Of a stretch of 64,000 bases of DNA, positions 1-8,747 are shown in pieces. The DNA is from Microbacterium psychrotolerans (GTDB taxonomy: Bacteria > Actinomycetota > Actinomycetes > Actinomycetales > Microbacteriaceae). Where the stretch lies: positions 644,400 through 708,399 of the forward strand of contig NZ_JAVFWO010000001.1 of assembly GCF_031085295.1 (NCBI RefSeq), in the 5' to 3' direction. Position 1 is the first letter of the stretch, and each line of letters opens with the position of its first letter. The translations under genes and the position numbers were made by a program. Under the pieces are notes generated by a model. The model ran no database searches. It saw nothing but the letters and a program-made list of their open reading frames with translations, and was not told the DNA's origin.

Positions 1-392
1 TCGGTCTCCTCGTCCATCGTGTCCTCGTCCTCGGGGCCGCGCTCGCGCACCTCGAGGTCTGCGACGTCGTCGACCACCGTGTCGGCCTGGCCGAGCTGCC
101 AGGATCGGTAGATGAGTGCGAGGAGGAACGCCGAGACGGCGAACGTGATGACGATGGCCGTGAGCGTGAGGGCCTGCGGGAGCGGGTCCGACATCTCTTC
201 GACGGATGCCGCCGCCCCGAAGAACGGCGCGACACCGGGGGCGCCCATCACGATGAGCAGGAGCAGGTTGGTCGCGTTGCCCAGCAGCAGGAACCCGATC
301 AGGACGCGGGTGAGGCTGCGTTCGAGCATGGCGTACACGCCGCACGCGAAGAGGACCGCCATCACGATGATGAGGATGAGCGAGACGTTCAC
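1..392 (-). CDS. mnhC: Mrp Na+/H+ antiporter subunit C (partial at window edge)
   Basis: Reading leftwards from a GTG at 392, the frame encodes a small membrane protein beginning MNVSLILIIVMAVLFACGVY and continuing through hydrophobic segments with the phrase GNATNLLLL. This is typical of the MrpC/MnhC (NuoK-like) subunit of the multisubunit Na+/H+ antiporter in the cytoplasmic membrane. The GTG overlaps the stop codon of the upstream mnhA (GTGA), so translation is probably coupled. After about 90 residues the sequence becomes acidic (DVADLEVRERGPEDEDTMDE) and runs off the window, so the C-terminus is not seen. The rest of the mrp operon should lie to the left. Confidence 0.85.
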   Translation of the reverse strand, partial: MNVSLILIIVMAVLFACGVYAMLERSLTRVLIGFLLLGNATNLLLLIVMGAPGVAPFFGAAASVEEMSDPLPQALTLTAIVITFAVSAFLLALIYRSWQLGQADTVVDDVADLEVRERGPEDEDTMDEET

Positions 393-3325
393 GAGACGCT
401 CACCCCCTGCTGCTCGCGCAACTCCTGCGCCTGGCGGTCGACTTCGGCGCCGAGGCTGCGCAGGACGTCGAGCACCAGCCCGATGACGACGAGGTAGACG
501 CCCACGTCGAAGATGGTCGAGGTCACGAACTCGACGTGGCCGAGCACCGGCAGCGTGGTCTCGAAGAAGAAGCTCGACAGCGGCGGGTAGCCGAAGAACA
601 CCGGCACCACGGCGCACGCCACCGCGATGGTCATGCCCGCGCCGAGCAGGCGTCCGGCGTCGGTGGGCGCGGCGGCACCCAGCTCGTAGCGACCGCCTGC
701 GACATAGCGCATGACGAGCGCCATGCCAGCGACGAGGCCGCCGGCGAAGCCGCCGCCCGGGAGGTTGTGGCCCGCGAACAGCAGGTACAGCGACACGATG
801 ACGATCGTGTGGAACAGGATCCGCACGATCACCTCGAGCATGATCGAGCGGTTCTCGGGGCGCACGCGCTGGCCGCCGACCAGCCACGCCATGCGCCCGC
901 TGCCGCGCTCGTCGCCCCGCTGCTTGAGGCCGTCCGACGTCTCGACGAGCGGGCGGCGTGCCCGGGTCGCACCCGAGGGCAGCGGTGCGATGAACCGCGA
1001 CAGTGTGTCGGCACGGTGGGTGACGAAGACGAGGGAGGCCACGCCCGTCGCCGCGAGGATGAGCACCGAGAGCTCGCCCATCGTGTCCCACCCGCGGAGG
1101 TCGACCAGGGCCACGTTGACCACGTTCTTGCCGTGACCGAGCTGATAGGCCAGCTCGGGGAAGCGCTCCGAGATCGGCTTCTCGACGCGCGCCCCGGTCG
1201 CCACGATGGCGACGAGGGCCATGGTGATGCCGACCGCGGCGCCCAGCACGGCGCGCGCGACGGGCCAGACCGAGGCGTTGTGCTCGCCCAGCCGCGACGG
1301 GATGCGCCGCAGCACGAGCGCGAAGGCGACCAGCGTGACGGTCTCGACGAGGATCTGCGTGAGGGCGAGGTCGGGCGCCCCGCTCGTCGCGAAGAGCAGG
1401 ACCATCCCGAGTCCTGTCACCGAGACGAGGACGACCCCGGTGTAGCGCTTGCGGGCGCGGATCGCGATGAGGCCCGCCGCGATCATGAGCGGCGCGACGA
1501 ACAGCTGTGTCGGTGTCTGGAAGGCCTCGAGCTGGGCGCGCCACTCGTCGCTCGCGATCAGCGCGGTGCCCTCGGCGGCGACGAAGACCACGAAGATCGT
1601 GCCGACGTACACGGGCAACGAACCGCGCTGGGTGAGGCTGGTGGTCAGGACGGAGAGGCGTGCGATGCCGCGAAGCGCGCCGTTGTACGCCTCGGCCGCC
1701 GTGAACGGCAGCAGCCGGGTGACCGGGCGCCAGCCGCGGGTCGCCCAGAAGACGAGGACGCCCACCGCGATGGAGGCGAGCGAGATCCACAGCGCGGCCT
1801 CGAAGCCGTGCCAGACGGCGAGATGCGCGGGGTGTTCGGGAGCCGTCACGCCGATGGTGGCCGCAGGCGCCTCATCGGCGTACGGCGTGAAGGCCTTGTC
1901 GAGCCACGGCGACGCGACACCGGCGATCACGGTGAGGCCGGCGAGCACGATCGGCGCGACGAGGAAGCCGATCGGCGGGTCGGGCCATTCCGTGTCGGGC
2001 ATACGGTCGCCGCTCGGCTGACGCTTGGTCGCGAACGCGCCCCAGACGAAGCGGATGCCGTACCCCGCGGTCAGCACCGACCCCAGCGTGATGCCCACCA
2101 GGGCGACGGTTCCCCACACCGCTCCGCCGAGCGCCTCGTGCAGGAGGGCGGCGAGCGCGCCCTCCTTCGCGACGAACCCGATGGTGGGGATGATGCCGAC
2201 CATCGAGGCGACCGCGATGATCGAGAACGTGGCCAGCACGGGCGCCTGACGGCCGACCCCGGACAGCTCGGTCAAGTCGCGCGTGGAGAGCTGGCGGTCG
2301 ATGACGCCCACCACCAGGAACAGCGCCGACTTGAAGAGCGCGTGACTCAGCAGCAGTGCGAGGCCGGCGAGGGCGGCATCCCGCGTTCCATAGCCGAGCA
2401 CCACGGTCAGCATGCCGAGCTGGCTCACCGTGCCGAACGCGAGCACGCGCTTGAGGTCGGTCTCGCGCAGCGCCTGGAAGCCGCCCAGCACCATCGTGAA
2501 GACGCCGAGGCCGACCACGATCGGGCGCCACGTCGGCGCGATGGCGAAGACCGGCGCGAGGCGGGCGATGAGGTAGATGCCGGCCTTCACCATCGCCGCG
2601 GCGTGCAGGTAGGCGCTGACCGGGGTGGGCGCCGCCATGGCACCGGGGAGCCAGAAGTGGAACGGGAAGATGGCCGACTTGCTGAGCGCGCCGACGAGGA
2701 TCAGCACGAGCGCGGCGTCGACGATCGGCCCGGAGGGCGCCTCGGCGAGGATCGTGGAGATGCTCGAGGTGCCGGCGTCCACGACGAGCAGCACGACGCC
2801 GATCAGCATGACCAGTCCGCCGAGCGTGGTGACCAGGAGCGCCTGGAGTGCGGCACGGCGGCTCGCCGCGCGCTTGTTGTAGTACCCGATGAGGAGGTAC
2901 GACAGCACGCTCGTGACCTCCCAGAACATCACCAGCACGACGAGGTCGTCGGTGAGCACGAGACCGTACATCGCGCCGGCGAATGCGAGGAGAACGGCGG
3001 CGAACTGGCCGAGGTTCTCCTTCTTTCCGCGGAAGTACCAGCGGCAGTAGATCATCACGAGCGCGCCGACACCCGTCACCACCAGCGTCATGAGCCACGA
3101 CAGCGTGTCCATGCGCATCGAGAGGTCGATGCCGAGCGAAGGGATCCAGGCGTATGTCTCGAACGGAATGTCGCCGGCGATGATGCGCGGTGTGAGCACC
3201 ACGGCGTAGACGAAGCCCGCCAGGGGAAGAAGCGCGGCGACGTAGAATGCGCGTGCGCCGATGCGCGCCACGAGCCACGGCAGCAGGATCGGAACGACCG
3301 CGAACGCGCCGAGCACGAGGAGCAT
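389..3325 (-). CDS. mnhA: Mrp Na+/H+ antiporter subunit A fused to a subunit B domain
   Basis: Large polytopic membrane protein of about 978 residues. The N-terminal two thirds is a NuoL-like proton antiporter core with phrases typical of the family (FPFHFWLPGAMAAPTPVSAYLHAA, split by me at FPFHFWLPG). The last ~150 residues (LFAGHNLPGGGFAGGLVAG) are an MnhB-type domain, so A and B are fused, as in many Actinobacteria. The complex exchanges cytoplasmic Na+ for H+ and supports pH and salt homeostasis. An in-frame start exists at 3406, but ATG 3325 is preceded by a GAGGAG ribosome-binding site seven bases upstream and starts directly with a membrane helix (MLLVLGAFAV), so I prefer it. It is the first visible gene of the leftward operon. 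Confidence 0.9.
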   Translation of the reverse strand: MLLVLGAFAVVPILLPWLVARIGARAFYVAALLPLAGFVYAVVLTPRIIAGDIPFETYAWIPSLGIDLSMRMDTLSWLMTLVVTGVGALVMIYCRWYFRGKKENLGQFAAVLLAFAGAMYGLVLTDDLVVLVMFWEVTSVLSYLLIGYYNKRAASRRAALQALLVTTLGGLVMLIGVVLLVVDAGTSSISTILAEAPSGPIVDAALVLILVGALSKSAIFPFHFWLPGAMAAPTPVSAYLHAAAMVKAGIYLIARLAPVFAIAPTWRPIVVGLGVFTMVLGGFQALRETDLKRVLAFGTVSQLGMLTVVLGYGTRDAALAGLALLLSHALFKSALFLVVGVIDRQLSTRDLTELSGVGRQAPVLATFSIIAVASMVGIIPTIGFVAKEGALAALLHEALGGAVWGTVALVGITLGSVLTAGYGIRFVWGAFATKRQPSGDRMPDTEWPDPPIGFLVAPIVLAGLTVIAGVASPWLDKAFTPYADEAPAATIGVTAPEHPAHLAVWHGFEAALWISLASIAVGVLVFWATRGWRPVTRLLPFTAAEAYNGALRGIARLSVLTTSLTQRGSLPVYVGTIFVVFVAAEGTALIASDEWRAQLEAFQTPTQLFVAPLMIAAGLIAIRARKRYTGVVLVSVTGLGMVLLFATSGAPDLALTQILVETVTLVAFALVLRRIPSRLGEHNASVWPVARAVLGAAVGITMALVAIVATGARVEKPISERFPELAYQLGHGKNVVNVALVDLRGWDTMGELSVLILAATGVASLVFVTHRADTLSRFIAPLPSGATRARRPLVETSDGLKQRGDERGSGRMAWLVGGQRVRPENRSIMLEVIVRILFHTIVIVSLYLLFAGHNLPGGGFAGGLVAGMALVMRYVAGGRYELGAAAPTDAGRLLGAGMTIAVACAVVPVFFGYPPLSSFFFETTLPVLGHVEFVTSTIFDVGVYLVVIGLVLDVLRSLGAEVDRQAQELREQQGVSVS

Positions 3326-3516
3326 TCGGGCCTCCTCGTGGTCGTCGGTCGGCGCAGGTCGTCGAAGAACAGCGCGGAGCCAAGGCGATCGGGGTGTCTG
3401 GATCATCCTACCGGTCGCATCGGGGACGGGCTGCGCGACGCGGCGCGACGGTGACCGCCGTGGACGCCGGCGGTCGCTAGCATGTGCGCGGGCGCATATG
3501 ACCGGGGGGCCATGCC

Positions 3517-4230
3517 ATGACCGCGACGACCGCGACTTCCGAGACGACTGAACTGCGCGTGCGCGTGGCGCGGATCTGGTACCTGGCCATCGCCGTGGTC
3601 GTGGTGTTCTCGCTGGTGATCCAGCTCGTCCTGATCTTCACCGGCGGCCAGGACGCCAATTCCGGGACCAACGCGACCGGGCCGACCGGCACGCGACTGG
3701 TACGGCTCTTCAGCTTCTTCACCATCCAGAGCAATCTGTTCGTGCTCGGGACGTCGATCGCGCTCGCGCTCGACGTCTTACGCGACGGCAGGCTGTGGCG
3801 CGTGCTGCGGTTCGACGCGCTGCTCGGCATCATCATCACCGGCCTCGTCTACGAGACGATCCTCGCGCCACTGGTCCACCTCGAGGGGTGGGCGCTCGTC
3901 GCGACCATCGGGTTCCACTACATCTCACCGTGGGCCACGCTCATCGGCTGGCTCCTGTTCGGTCCGCGGCCTCGGGCGACGTGGGCGACGACGGCGCTCG
4001 CGTTCGTCTGGCCGCTGCTCTGGATCGTCTACACGTTCGTGCACGGCGCCGTGACCGGCTGGTACCCCTATCCGTTCCTCGACGTGGACACGATCGGGTT
4101 CGCCGACTCGGTGCGCAATTCCGCGATCGTGCTGGCCATCGGCGTCGTGATCGCCGTCATCCTGACGGTGCTCGACCACCGGCTGCCGTCACTCGTGCGA
4201 GACGGCCGCAGGCTCGCGCCTCCCGCTTAG
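3517..4230 (+). CDS. Pr6Pr family membrane protein
   Basis: A 237-residue protein with about six predicted membrane helices and the motif FFTIQSN near residues 67-73, plus a GFHYISPW stretch. This combination matches the Pr6Pr family of actinobacterial integral membrane proteins, whose biochemical role is not established. The ATG at 3517 follows a run of G residues that can act as ribosome-binding site. It is transcribed divergently from mnhA across about 190 bases. It ends shortly before the convergent LacI-type gene. Nothing in the sequence gives a substrate. Confidence 0.75.
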   Translation: MTATTATSETTELRVRVARIWYLAIAVVVVFSLVIQLVLIFTGGQDANSGTNATGPTGTRLVRLFSFFTIQSNLFVLGTSIALALDVLRDGRLWRVLRFDALLGIIITGLVYETILAPLVHLEGWALVATIGFHYISPWATLIGWLLFGPRPRATWATTALAFVWPLLWIVYTFVHGAVTGWYPYPFLDVDTIGFADSVRNSAIVLAIGVVIAVILTVLDHRLPSLVRDGRRLAPPA

Positions 4231-4267
4231 CGCTTCGTCATGCGGCGCTCGCTCAGCGGCCGGCGGG

Positions 4268-5335
4268 TCAGGCGTCTGCCGGCGCCGGGCCGGTGGTGTT
4301 GCCCTCGCGGAACGTGCACGTGAAGCGGATCGAGGCGGCCGGCGCGCCTTCCAGCATCGCCGCGACAGCGGCGCCCGCCGCCCTGCCCTTGTCGGCCGCA
4401 GGCTGCACGAGCGTCGTGAGCTCGTAGGGGGCGAGACCGTCGACCACGATGCCGTCGAAGCCGGTGACGCTCACGTCTTCGGGAACCCGCAGGCCCGCCT
4501 CCTCGGCGGCACGGATCACGCCCGCGGCGAGCAGGTCGCTCTGGGCGATCACCGCCGTCGGGCGACGGTCCGGGTCGGCGAAGATCTCGCGGCCGGCCGC
4601 GTGGCCCTCGTCGATGAAGCTGCCGGCGGCGGCGAAGGTCGCGGCATCCGGGAACACGTCCAGCGCCCCGGCGAGGCGCTCGCGGGTGACGTCGACGGCG
4701 ATCGCGGTGTCGTCGTGGATCCAGCCCCGCTCCCACCCGGCGCGGGCGGGAAGGGCGACGATCGCGACGCGGCGGTGGCCGAGGGCACGGAGGTGGCTGG
4801 CCGCCTGGCGCTGCGCCTCGCGGTTGTCGAGGCCGATGCGGGGCACGTCGTCTCCGGCATCGCCTTCGATGACGACGACCGGGATGCCGCGCGCCTTCAC
4901 GGTCTCGAGCGACTCGCGCAGCAGCCCGCTGCAGCCGATCAGCACGGCCGCGTCGAGGGGCGCGGTGGTGAGCGAGGGGCCGCTGCCGGTGGGCTCATGG
5001 TCGCGCAGGAGGAGAAGTCCCGCGCCGATCGGCGTGACGGCGTCGGCGAGGCCGTCCATCATCAGCGTCTTCACGGGGTCGAGGAAGGCCGTGCGCAGGT
5101 GCTCCTCGAAGACCACGCCGACGATGCCCGAGCGCCCACGGCGCAGCGACGCGGCGCGGGGGTCGGGACCGGTGTAACCGAGCGCCGCGGCGGCGTCGAG
5201 GACCCTCCGGCGGGTGGCTTCCGACACCGGAGTCTTGCCACTGAACACCACCGAGGCGGTCGACGGAGAGACGCCGGCCTCACGGGCGACGTCCGAGATC
5301 GTGGCCCGGCGGGTACCGGCATCCTGACGGCTCAT
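4268..5335 (-). CDS. LacI-family transcriptional regulator
   Basis: A 355-residue repressor. Residues 12-33 (TISDVAREAGVSPSTASVVF) are the LacI helix-turn-helix and residues 54-67 the hinge; the rest is a periplasmic-binding-protein-like sugar-sensing domain ending in a dimer region. The start is the ATG at 5335; the frame stays open far upstream, but only from here does it match the family. It is divergent from the MFS gene at 5439, and the gap holds two palindromes centred on CGAATCGATTCG, the form expected of a LacI operator. It probably represses the transporter and itself. The effector is unknown. Confidence 0.9.
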   Translation of the reverse strand: MSRQDAGTRRATISDVAREAGVSPSTASVVFSGKTPVSEATRRRVLDAAAALGYTGPDPRAASLRRGRSGIVGVVFEEHLRTAFLDPVKTLMMDGLADAVTPIGAGLLLLRDHEPTGSGPSLTTAPLDAAVLIGCSGLLRESLETVKARGIPVVVIEGDAGDDVPRIGLDNREAQRQAASHLRALGHRRVAIVALPARAGWERGWIHDDTAIAVDVTRERLAGALDVFPDAATFAAAGSFIDEGHAAGREIFADPDRRPTAVIAQSDLLAAGVIRAAEEAGLRVPEDVSVTGFDGIVVDGLAPYELTTLVQPAADKGRAAGAAVAAMLEGAPAASIRFTCTFREGNTTGPAPADA

Positions 5336-5371
5336 GTCGTGATGATCGTAGCCCGTCGAAGGCCACCGGGC

Positions 5372-5383
5372 CGAATCGATTCG
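5372..5383. promoter_or_regulatory. Putative LacI operator 1
   Basis: CGAATCGATTCG is a perfect 12-base palindrome with a central CG, 37 bases before the lacI-type start. The same core recurs 42 bases away (centre to centre) in the second operator, which places both on one face of the helix and would allow looping or paired binding. The assignment is inferred from symmetry and position. Confidence 0.6.
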
Positions 5384-5410
5384 AGGCGGGCCTTCCCGGC
5401 GATTCAGCGC

Positions 5411-5428
5411 TACCGAATCGATTCGGTA
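5411..5428. promoter_or_regulatory. Putative LacI operator 2
   Basis: TACCGAATCGATTCGGTA is a perfect 18-base palindrome ending 10 bases before the ATG of the MFS transporter. It shares the CGAATCGATTCG core with operator 1. A repressor here would block transcription of the transporter directly. The assignment rests on symmetry and position only. Confidence 0.7.
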
Positions 5429-5438
5429 CAGTGTCCGG

Positions 5439-6671
5439 ATGGATACCGTGCTCACCCGGACGCAACTGGTCGCCTGGCGCACCGCGATCTTCGTCGTCTT
5501 CTTCGCGACCGGTCTGGGCTTCGCCACGTGGGCCGCACGCGTACCCTCCGTGAAGGCGAACCTCGGGATCAACGACTTCGAGGTCGGCCTGCTGCTGTTC
5601 GCGTCGGGCGCCGCCTCGATCCTCGGACTCTCGCTCGCCAACGTCGTGCTGGCGCGCTGGGGCGCGCGCCGCGGACTGCTGATGGGTCTCGCGACCTTCG
5701 CGATCGGCATCGTGCTCGTCGGCTTCGGCGCCGACATCACGGCATCCTTCGCCCTCACCGCCACCGGGCTCGCCGTGATGGGACTCGGCATGGGCGCGAC
5801 CGACGTGATGATGAACGTCGAGGGCGCGGCGATCGAGCAGGCGAGCGGCAAGACGATCATGCCGCTGTTCCACGCCCTGTTCAGCCTGGGCACGGTGGCC
5901 GGCGCCGGGGTCGGCGTGGCGATGGCGGCGTGGCAGGTGGGCGTCGCCCCCCACCTCTGGATCGTGGGCTGCCTCGTCGTGGTCGGCGGCGCCGTCGCCG
6001 TGACCTTCGTGCCGCGACGAGAGGTGAACGAAGACCCGACCGACGCCGCCGACACCCCCTCCCGCCGCGAGAAGTTCGCAGCCGCGATCGCCGTGTGGCG
6101 CGACCCGCGCACGTACGCGATCGGCGCGATCATGCTCGGCATGGCGTTCGCCGAGGGCGGCGCCAACGACTGGCTGCCGCTCAGCGTCGTCGACGGCCAC
6201 GGCGGCACCGAAGCGCAGGGCGCGATCGCGCTGACCGTTTTCTCGGTGGCGATGACGGCGGTGCGTGCGCTCGGCGGCCCGCTGGTCGACCGCTTCGGAC
6301 GCGTGTGGACGCTCCGCATCCTCGCGATCCTCGCGGGCGGCGGCCTGGTGATCTTCATCCTCGCGCCCTCGATGCCGATCGCGCTGATCGGCGTCGCCCT
6401 GTGGGGCATGGGCGCGTCCCTCGGCTTCCCGCTGGGCATGTCGGCCGCGGCCGACGACCCGAAGAAGGCTGCGGCATCCGTCTCGGCCGCCGCCACGATC
6501 GGCTACGTCGCGTTCCTCTGCGGCCCGCCCATCCTCGGCTGGATCAGCCACCAGATCGGGCTGCTGCCGACCCTGTGGATCCTCGTGGCGCTCATCGCCC
6601 TCTCGGGCTTCGCCTCGGGTGCGGCCAAGCCGATCGCGGGCTCGCAGGTCGGCGCCGGCCACCACCACTAG
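5439..6671 (+). CDS. MFS transporter
   Basis: A 410-residue protein with about twelve membrane helices and a major facilitator fold. It resembles the YbjJ/FucP-like branch (AARVPSVKANLGINDFEVG near the N-terminus, FHALFSLGTVAGAG mid-protein). It probably moves a sugar or similar small molecule across the cytoplasmic membrane. The substrate cannot be read from the sequence. The neighbouring LacI-type repressor and the operator directly before the start suggest substrate-induced expression. The ATG at 5439 is only 10 bases from the operator palindrome, so the mRNA leader must be very short. Confidence 0.85.
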   Translation: MDTVLTRTQLVAWRTAIFVVFFATGLGFATWAARVPSVKANLGINDFEVGLLLFASGAASILGLSLANVVLARWGARRGLLMGLATFAIGIVLVGFGADITASFALTATGLAVMGLGMGATDVMMNVEGAAIEQASGKTIMPLFHALFSLGTVAGAGVGVAMAAWQVGVAPHLWIVGCLVVVGGAVAVTFVPRREVNEDPTDAADTPSRREKFAAAIAVWRDPRTYAIGAIMLGMAFAEGGANDWLPLSVVDGHGGTEAQGAIALTVFSVAMTAVRALGGPLVDRFGRVWTLRILAILAGGGLVIFILAPSMPIALIGVALWGMGASLGFPLGMSAAADDPKKAAASVSAAATIGYVAFLCGPPILGWISHQIGLLPTLWILVALIALSGFASGAAKPIAGSQVGAGHHH

Positions 6672-6718
6672 GGCGTGACCACGCCGGGGCATCCGGAGAT
6701 GTCGCGGCGCGTGTCAGC

Positions 6719-8332
6719 TCAGAGGCGATCCGCCACGGTGGCCGCGACCGTCAGCCACGCGTCGCGGGTCTCGGGCGCCAGCGCGTCGAAGTCGATGGGG
6801 CCGCCGTCGACGAGGGACGGATCGAATGGCGCGTTGACGACCGCCGAGGTCACCTGCTCGAAGTGACGCGAGAGGCGTGCCTCGAGCCGGCGGTCGGGGC
6901 GCGACGACGGTGCGGTGAGCACGGTGACCGCGTCATCGATCTTGTCGCCGAAGCCCTTCTCGCGGAGCCCGTCGAGCAGCCACGCGGCACTGGCGGCGGT
7001 GTCTTCGCGCACGGTGGAGACGATCACGAGCTGGTCGGCAGCGGCGACCGACGCCACCCAGTTCGAGGCCCGCATGTTGTTGCCCGTGTCGACGATCATC
7101 AGCCGGTAGTAGCGACGCAGGAGAGAGTGGAGCCGATCGAACGCGGCCGAGTCGATCGTCGAAGATGCGGCGGCATCCTCGTCCGACGCCAGCACGTCGA
7201 AGCGGGCATCGACCTGCGTGCGCACGTACGTGTCGAGCGCGGCGAGGCTGGAGCCGCTGGGGTTCCAGAACTCGTCGATGTCCGCGAGGAGGTCGACGGC
7301 GGTGCGGTGGTGCGGGGCGTTCTGCGCGCGCCAGCCGAGCGTGCCGCGGGTCTCGTTGTTGTCCCACGCGAGCGTCGCACCGCCGCGCACCGTCCCGAAG
7401 GTGGCGGCCAGCAGCAGCGTGCTGGTGGTCTTGTGCGCGCCGCCCTTCGGGTTGAGGACCACGATCGTCCGCGGCGCATCGAGTCGGCGCTGCACGCGCT
7501 TCTGGCGATCGAGCCGGTCGCGCTCGGCACGGCCGGGGGCCGGCGAGACGAGACCGCCGGTGGCCCGCCGCACGGCTCCCTGCCACCCCGACGTCGCGCG
7601 GGTCCGGCTGGTGCCGCCGCGCGAGTCGAGCAGGTCCTGGACCGTCGGCTTTCCCGGGTCGCCACGGTCGGCGACGGTCGCGGGCGTCTCGCGCGGCTCT
7701 GGGAGCGGCAGCGTCGCCGGATCGCGCCGCTGCGGGGGGACGGATGCCGCCGCCTCGCGCCGCTCCGCCGCGGCGGGCACGGCGGACGTGGCGGGCACGG
7801 CGGACGTGGCGGGCACAGCCGGTGCGGCGGGTGAGGCGGGCACAGCGGGCATGGCCGGTGCGGGCGGCGCTGCCGACACCGCGGGCATCGGGGGAACCGA
7901 CGCGGTCGCGGGCACCGGCGGGACCGCGGACACCGGAGCGGGCGTCGACACCGGCGGGACCGCGGACGCCGGAGCGGGCGTCGACACCGGAGGAGCTGTG
8001 ACGGATGCCGGCGCGGGCGCCGCCGGAGCAGGCGCCGTGGCGGCTGCTGCCGGCGCCGGTGCGGGCACGGGGTCGGCGGTGGCGGCATCCAGCGACTCCG
8101 CCCAAGTGCCGTCGGGGTGCACGACCAGCGGCCAGCTCGACGATCCCTCGACGAGGGTCGCGTGCGCGGGCTCGCCCGTCGAGGCTGCCAGCTGCCGGAT
8201 CTCCTCGACGACGCGGTCGCGCAGGGCCAGGCTGTCGGGTGCGACGACCTCCTCTACATCGGTGCCGACGTGCAGTTCGGCGGTGGTGCTCGTCAGAAAG
8301 TGGACGGTCGCATCGGGGCGGCGTGAATTCAT
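6719..8332 (-). CDS. MinD/ParA-like ATPase with proline/alanine-rich linker
   Basis: A 537-residue protein in three parts: a small N-terminal domain (1-85), a low-complexity Pro/Ala/Val linker with repeated P-A-V units (about 85-190), and a C-terminal P-loop ATPase. The deviant Walker A is NPKGGAHKTT (residues 294-303), with His where most ParA/MinD proteins have Gly; LMIVDTGNN is the Walker B region. The domain order recalls EspI-like and other orphan MinD proteins of Actinobacteria, but no secretion genes are adjacent, so the role is open. A clear GGAGGA ribosome-binding site precedes ATG 8332. It is separate from the true chromosomal parA at 60 kb. Confidence 0.75.
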   Translation of the reverse strand: MNSRRPDATVHFLTSTTAELHVGTDVEEVVAPDSLALRDRVVEEIRQLAASTGEPAHATLVEGSSSWPLVVHPDGTWAESLDAATADPVPAPAPAAAATAPAPAAPAPASVTAPPVSTPAPASAVPPVSTPAPVSAVPPVPATASVPPMPAVSAAPPAPAMPAVPASPAAPAVPATSAVPATSAVPAAAERREAAASVPPQRRDPATLPLPEPRETPATVADRGDPGKPTVQDLLDSRGGTSRTRATSGWQGAVRRATGGLVSPAPGRAERDRLDRQKRVQRRLDAPRTIVVLNPKGGAHKTTSTLLLAATFGTVRGGATLAWDNNETRGTLGWRAQNAPHHRTAVDLLADIDEFWNPSGSSLAALDTYVRTQVDARFDVLASDEDAAASSTIDSAAFDRLHSLLRRYYRLMIVDTGNNMRASNWVASVAAADQLVIVSTVREDTAASAAWLLDGLREKGFGDKIDDAVTVLTAPSSRPDRRLEARLSRHFEQVTSAVVNAPFDPSLVDGGPIDFDALAPETRDAWLTVAATVADRL

Positions 8333-8503
8333 CGGTTCTCCTCCGCGGCGGCGGCTTCAGACGCCGGCCGCGGCAGAGGGCGGCGGCCGGTCAGGGCAGG
8401 CGAGTGGGCCGGCGAGAGCCCATCGGAGGGCGAGCGTGGGCCTCTGCCACGCATTCGCCGTGAATGTTCACGCTAGTCGACGGTTCCTGGAAGGCACCGC
8501 CGA

Positions 8504-8747
8504 GCCTCGCGGCGCGCCCGCGGGCAAGGCTCGTCGGGTCCTCACGGCACCAGCGCCGGATCGACTCATCGAGCCCTCGCGGCGCGCCCGCGGGCAAGGC
8601 TCGTCGGGTCCCCCACCGCACCACCGCCGGATCGACTCATCCAGCCTCGCGGCGCGCCCGCGGGCAAGGCTCGCCGGGTCTCCACCGCACCACCGCCGGA
8701 TCGACTCATCGAGCCCTCGCGGCGTGCCCGCGGGCTAGGCTCGTCGG
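8504..8747. repeat. Four 70-bp tandem repeats upstream of nucS
   Basis: The word CTCGCGGCG recurs at 8506, 8576, 8646 and 8716, exactly 70 bases apart, and the intervening sequence is nearly identical in each unit (GCCCGCGGGCAAGGCTCGTC ... CCGGATCGACTCATC). The last unit is partial and runs into the GTG start of nucS; there the unit's CAAGGCT has become TAGGCT, which looks like a -10 element. The rest of the 415 bases between the ATPase gene and nucS (8333-8503) shows no gene. Confidence 0.9.

Noticed and set aside
4601..7834. Very long open frame (over 1000 codons) on the plus strand opposite the LacI gene
   Set aside because: It is antisense to the LacI gene and runs out of frame through the MFS gene and opposite the MinD-like gene; its Arg/Gly/Asp-rich translation has no domain.
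6719..8332. Plasmid or chromosomal parA for the ATPase at 6.7-8.3 kb
   Set aside because: There is no parB partner or parS nearby, and the true parA/parB pair is at 60-62.7 kb.
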